From CAWJMF01 sp963843945 (GTDB lineage: Bacteria; Vulcanimicrobiota; Vulcanimicrobiia; Vulcanimicrobiales; Vulcanimicrobiaceae): a stretch of 64,000 bases of DNA. Position numbers and translations under genes: made by a program. Shown in pieces: positions 60,813 through 64,000 of the stretch. Within the stretch, counting starts at the first letter, position 1, and every line of letters begins with the position of its first letter. The notes under the pieces are model-generated. The model saw only the letters and a list, made by a program, of their open reading frames with translations, had not been told where the DNA came from and did not search any database. Where the stretch lies: assembly GCA_963843945.1 (NCBI GenBank), contig CAWJMF010000001.1, positions 186,001-250,000 on the forward strand. Direction: 5' to 3'.

Positions 60813-61429
60813 GCGAGCGCGGCCACTTTGCGGATCGTGCGTTCGTCGGCAATCGCGCGGATCATGAAGTCGGCGACGTCGGCGCGCGAAATGCGCCGGC
60901 CGTTTTCAGGGAGAAAGCGCTCGCCGGCGCGGTAGAGACCGGTGCGCGACCCGTCGGTGAGTCCGGCGGCCCGAACGATCGTCCAGACCAGTCCGCTTGC
61001 CTCGACCTCTCGTTCCATGAGCCGTAGATCGGCCAGCACGTTCTTGAGCACGAAGGGTGCGAGCACGCGCTCGAGCAGAAAGCCGGCGCCCGGGTCGTGT
61101 TCGACGCCGACCGCAGAGGCGACCAGCAAGCGCGAGGCGCCGTGCGCCTTCATCGAACTGATGATATTGGCCGTTCCGGCGGAGTAGACGCTGGTGGGAC
61201 CGAGTCCGCGCGCGCCGAGCGCCGAAAGGACCACATCGCTGCCGGCGACGACGGCGTCGACGGCGGCCGGATCGAGCACGTCTCCTTGGATGACGCCGAT
61301 CGCGCCGAGGTCACCGGGGAGCTTGCTGCGGTCGCGCGCCAGCACTTTGAGGTGGTCGCCATCCTCGCGCGCCGCAGCCATGAGCCAGCGGCCCACGCCT
61401 CCGGTCGCGCCGATTATTGCGACTCGCAT
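60806..61429 (-). CDS. NAD(P)-binding protein, NmrA/SDR-a type
   Basis: 207 residues. Rossmann start MRVAIIGATGGVGRWLM, VIQGDVLDPAAVDAVVAGSD, VASAVGVEHDPGAG and LVWTIVRAAGLTDG are typical of atypical short-chain (NAD(P)H-binding) proteins. No classical YxxxK active site is obvious. Could be a redox sensor or reductase. ATG 61429. Confidence 0.88.
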   Translation of the reverse strand: MRVAIIGATGGVGRWLMAAAREDGDHLKVLARDRSKLPGDLGAIGVIQGDVLDPAAVDAVVAGSDVVLSALGARGLGPTSVYSAGTANIISSMKAHGASRLLVASAVGVEHDPGAGFLLERVLAPFVLKNVLADLRLMEREVEASGLVWTIVRAAGLTDGSRTGLYRAGERFLPENGRRISRADVADFMIRAIADERTIRKVAALAY

Positions 61430-61481
61430 GTTGACTCAAATGCCTCCGCGAAGGGCTCTCCCGAAAGGACGGTCACCACTC

Positions 61482-62354
61482 ATGCGCTACGTCAGCTTCT
61501 CTCACAACGGCGTCGTCCGCCCGGGAATCCTCGAGGAACATCTCATTCACCCGCTGCCGGCCGAATTCGCTTCGCTCGCCGCGTTCATCGCGCTGCCCGC
61601 ACGCGAACGCGCCGCCTTCAGGTCGGACGCCACGCCGCTCGAGATCGGGGAAGTCAAGCTCGTCGCGCCGGTTCACCCCCACAAGAACGTCTTCTGCGTC
61701 GGACGCAACTACAAGGGACATGCTGAAGAAGTTGCGCGCGCCACCGGCAGGCCGATGAACTTGCCCTCGGTGCCGACGTTTTTCACCAAAGCGCCGACCG
61801 CGATCTCGAACCCGGATCAAACCTTGCACCTCTCTCCCGAAGTCTCGTCCGAATACGATTGGGAAGCGGAACTGGCCGTCGTCATCGGCCAGGTCTGCCG
61901 CGACGTCAAGGAAGCCGACGCGCTCTCGGTGATCTTCGGCTATACCTGTCTCAACGACCTAACCGCGCGCGACCTGCAGCGCGAGCACCAGCAATGGTTC
62001 AAAGGCAAGAGCCTGGATTACGCGTGCCCGATCGGGCCGTGGATCGTCGGTACGGACGAGATCCGCGACCCGCAGACGCTGCAAGTGCGCTTACGTCTCA
62101 ACGGTGTCGTCAAGCAAGATGCGAACACGAGCACGATGATTTTCAGCATCGCGCAAATCATCGCCAGCCTCTCGCGCGGCATGACGCTCGAACCCGGGGA
62201 CGTGATTGCAACCGGGACGCCCGACGGCGTCGGCATGGCCCGCACGCCGCCCGAATGGTTGCGCGACGGCGACGTGGTCGAAGTCGACATCGAGGGGATC
62301 GGCGTCCTGCGCAATCGCATCGCGCTGGGCGTTCCCACCGCCGCAGCCCGCTGA
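61482..62354 (+). CDS. Fumarylacetoacetate hydrolase family protein
   Basis: 290 residues from ATG 61482. Core: KNVFCVGRNYKGHAEE, PTFFTKAPTAISNPDQ, SEYDWEAELAVVIGQVCRD with the metal-binding Glu-x-Glu, FGYTCLNDLTARDLQ and PGDVIATGTPDGVGMARTPP. The family splits beta-dicarbonyl or 2-oxo acids, often in aromatic catabolism, consistent with dienelactone hydrolase nearby. Stop overlaps the next start (CTGA). Confidence 0.93.
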   Translation: MRYVSFSHNGVVRPGILEEHLIHPLPAEFASLAAFIALPARERAAFRSDATPLEIGEVKLVAPVHPHKNVFCVGRNYKGHAEEVARATGRPMNLPSVPTFFTKAPTAISNPDQTLHLSPEVSSEYDWEAELAVVIGQVCRDVKEADALSVIFGYTCLNDLTARDLQREHQQWFKGKSLDYACPIGPWIVGTDEIRDPQTLQVRLRLNGVVKQDANTSTMIFSIAQIIASLSRGMTLEPGDVIATGTPDGVGMARTPPEWLRDGDVVEVDIEGIGVLRNRIALGVPTAAAR

Positions 62355-63127
62355 ACGCTGCCGAACCGCGCATCGCGCTGCGCGGCCTGCGCAAGCGCTT
62401 TGCGTCGGGCACGCTCGCCCTCGACGGCGTCGACCTCGACGTTGCCGAGGGCGAATTCGTTTCGATCGTCGGGCCGAGCGGCTGCGGCAAGACGACCCTG
62501 CTGCGCATTGCCGCGGGGCTCGAAGCAGCCACCGAGGGAACGGCGACGCTGCGCACCGGCGACGCGCGGGCGGGCACGCTGCCCAGCGCGATGGTCTTTC
62601 AAGAACGCTCGCTCTTTCCGTGGATGCGGGTGCGCCAGAACGTCGAGTTCGCCTTCGACCGCCTCGCCGTCGCGCCGGCCGAACGGCGGCGGCGCGCCGC
62701 CGACCAATTGGCGCGCGTCGGTTTGACGCGCTTCGCCGACGCGTATCCGCACGAGCTCTCCGGCGGGATGAGCCGCCGGGTCGCGGTGGCGCGCGCCTTC
62801 GCCGTCGAGCCGCGAGCGCTTTTTATGGACGAGCCGTTCGGTGCGCTCGACGAGCAGACGCGCCTCGGCCTCGGCGCCGAGCTGGAAAAGATCTGGGAGG
62901 CCTCGCGGCCGACGGTACTCTTCGTCACGCATTCGATCGAGGAAGCGCTGGCGCTATCCGACCGCGTCGCGGTCATGAGCGAGTCGCCCGGCCGCATCGC
63001 CGACGTCATCGAGGTGCCTTTCGCGCGCCCGCGCGACGCGATCGACCTGCGCGGCGACCCCGCCTTCGGAAGGCTCGCCGCGCGCATTTGGAATCGGCTT
63101 CGCTCCAGTCTGGTCGAACGCGCGTGA
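62351..63127 (+). CDS. ABC importer ATPase, nitrate/sulfonate/taurine type (CUG start proposed)
   Basis: 258 residues from CTG 62351, read as L-N-A-A-E-P-R-I-A-L-R-G-L-R-K-R-F. No ATG, GTG or TTG fits between the end of the hydrolase and the conserved IALRGLRKRFASGTLALDGV. Walker A GPSGCGKTT, Q-loop VFQERSLFPWM, signature ELSGGMSRRVAVARAF, Walker B ALFMDEPFGALDEQTR and H-loop THSIEEA. Most like SsuB/TauB/NrtD. Coupled to the permease; no binding protein in the window. Confidence 0.93.
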   Translation: MNAAEPRIALRGLRKRFASGTLALDGVDLDVAEGEFVSIVGPSGCGKTTLLRIAAGLEAATEGTATLRTGDARAGTLPSAMVFQERSLFPWMRVRQNVEFAFDRLAVAPAERRRRAADQLARVGLTRFADAYPHELSGGMSRRVAVARAFAVEPRALFMDEPFGALDEQTRLGLGAELEKIWEASRPTVLFVTHSIEEALALSDRVAVMSESPGRIADVIEVPFARPRDAIDLRGDPAFGRLAARIWNRLRSSLVERA

Positions 63128-63867
63128 ACGAGCGGATACTGCGCGCTCTTTCCCCTTTCGCGGTACTGCTCGTGTGGGAAGCCGCGGTGCGCGCGCACCT
63201 GCTCGACGCGCGCTTCTTCCCGGCCCCGAGCGCGATCGCGGGCACGTTCGTCCAATTCGCGCGCAGCGGCGAATTGTGGGCGAACTTGAGCGTGACGCTG
63301 GCGCGCATCCTCGTGGGCCTCGTTCTGGGCGCCGTGCCGGGAATCGCGCTGGGCCTCTTGATCGGCATCAACCGTTGGGCGCGCGCGCTCTTCGAACCGA
63401 TGATCGCGGTTCTGTATCCGATCCCGAAGATCGCCCTCATTCCGCTGATGCTCCTGATTTTCGGGATCGGCGAAAGCGGCAAGTACGCTCTGATCGCGAT
63501 CGGCGTGTTCTTCGTGATGGCGATCAACACCGCGGCCGGCGTGCGCCAAATCGACGCGACGCTGCTCGATGTGGCGCGCGCGTTCCGCGTCACCACGCGC
63601 TCGCTCTACGCGCGCGTCCTCTTGCCGGCCGCGCTGCCCAACGTGTTCGCCGGCCTCAAGCTCTCGATCGGCATCGCGGTCGTGCTCGCCGTCGCGGCTG
63701 AACTGCGCGCCGCGAATTCGGGACTCGGTTTCGTCATCTGGAATTCGTGGGAGACGCTGCAAGTCGAGCGAATGTACGTCGCGCTGGTCATCGTCTCGCT
63801 GCTCGGCTACGTTCTCTCCCTCGCCGGCGACGCGCTCGAACGCGCCGCCATCCCCTGGCGCTCCTGA
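63124..63867 (+). CDS. ABC importer permease (SsuC/TauC type)
   Basis: 247 residues from GTG 63124, overlapping the ATPase stop (GTGA). About six membrane segments. The EAA loop for docking the ATPase lies in DVARAFRVTTRSLYARVLLPAALPNVFAGLK. FFPAPSAIAGTF and VLYPIPKIALIPLMLLIFGI are typical of the sulfonate/nitrate/taurine permeases. Substrate unknown. Confidence 0.94.
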   Translation: MNERILRALSPFAVLLVWEAAVRAHLLDARFFPAPSAIAGTFVQFARSGELWANLSVTLARILVGLVLGAVPGIALGLLIGINRWARALFEPMIAVLYPIPKIALIPLMLLIFGIGESGKYALIAIGVFFVMAINTAAGVRQIDATLLDVARAFRVTTRSLYARVLLPAALPNVFAGLKLSIGIAVVLAVAAELRAANSGLGFVIWNSWETLQVERMYVALVIVSLLGYVLSLAGDALERAAIPWRS

Positions 63868-63893
63868 TCGGCTAAGAAGAAGGGACGCACATC

Positions 63894-64000
63894 GTGCCTC
63901 GCGTCGACGTTCGAATCAACACCGGGGACGGAGACTGCCCGGCCTCGGTCTTCACTCCGGAGGGCGCCACGGGACCGTGGCCGGGGGCGATCTTCTTCAT
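63894..64000 (+). CDS. Dienelactone hydrolase family protein, N-terminus (cut by window edge)
   Basis: From GTG 63894, with AAGGGA nine bases upstream, the frame reads VPRVDVRINTGDGDCPASVF and PEGATGPWPGAIFF to the end of the window. This matches the start of dienelactone-hydrolase-type alpha/beta hydrolases. Active-site residues lie off the window. It follows the ABC permease by 26 bp. Confidence 0.72.
   Translation, partial: MPRVDVRINTGDGDCPASVFTPEGATGPWPGAIFF

Noticed and set aside
1..64000. tRNA, rRNA, CRISPR, prophage or insertion-sequence features
   Set aside because: No cloverleaf, rRNA motif, regularly spaced repeats, transposase or integrase was found; intergenic gaps are too short for most of these.

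Overview
The window is about 64 kb of GC-rich, densely coding bacterial chromosome. It comes from a diderm: it carries LptF/G, LptC-like and LptD-like lipopolysaccharide-export genes, apolipoprotein N-acyltransferase, an outer-membrane porin, and a meso-diaminopimelate-type murE (DNPR motif). A dcw cluster that starts with mraZ, the many Pro/Thr/Ser-rich linkers in secreted proteins, and the mixture of gene families suggest Candidatus Eremiobacterota (WPS-2/Vulcanimicrobiota). That placement is an inference from gene content, not a proven assignment. No rRNA, tRNA, CRISPR array, prophage or insertion sequence was seen. No gene-free stretch exceeds about 210 bp.

Layout. 1-2853 (-): transglutaminase / alpha-E / circularly permuted ATP-grasp operon, cut at the left edge. 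2902-5081: an M91-type (NleD-like) metallopeptidase, a small anchored protein and an LrgA/LrgB pair. 5139-7321: groES-groEL with a CIRCE-like operator and 3' hairpins. 7386-11154 (+): an alpha/beta hydrolase-SDR fusion, a PRC-barrel protein and a Baeyer-Villiger-type monooxygenase. 11172-12829: small secreted and membrane proteins. 12826-17075: alr converging on gltA-hisB-hisH-hisA. 17178-32225 (-): the dcw cluster mraZ-rsmH-ftsL-ftsI-murE-murF-(CofE-like ligase)-mraY-murD-ftsW-murG-murC-murB-ddl, almost every junction a 4-8 bp overlap, driven from a promoter with four 10-bp-spaced MraZ boxes. 32380-40190: envelope biogenesis (lytic transglycosylase, LptF/G, LptD, lipoprotein, Lnt, LptC-like). 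40200-48775: accessory region with a KGG stress protein, an N-acyl-D-amino-acid deacylase, membrane proteins and lipoproteins, two decayed genes, and a cytochrome c / multicopper oxidase pair. 48812-57088 (-): a core block containing polA, mutM, rpsA and coaE. 57085-60812: truncated alpha-2-macroglobulin-like and small zinc-ribbon proteins. 60806-64000: NmrA-like, fumarylacetoacetate-hydrolase-family, SsuBC-type ABC importer and dienelactone hydrolase (cut) genes.

Two patterns run across the window. First, several well-recognised genes have no ATG/GTG/TTG where homology and context put the start: CTG for hisB, mraZ, lptD and the ABC ATPase, ATA for hisH, ATT for rpsA. Four of these (hisB, hisH, mraZ, rpsA) have a well-placed Shine-Dalgarno, and four (hisB, hisH, lptD, ABC ATPase) overlap the upstream stop codon. 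Second, single-base frame breaks occur in murF, rsmH and rpsA, which should be essential, and in a DUF4386 gene. These look more like consensus errors than biology, at least in the first three. The most unusual gene placement is a CofE-family (F420-0:glutamyl ligase superfamily) gene translationally coupled between murF and mraY.
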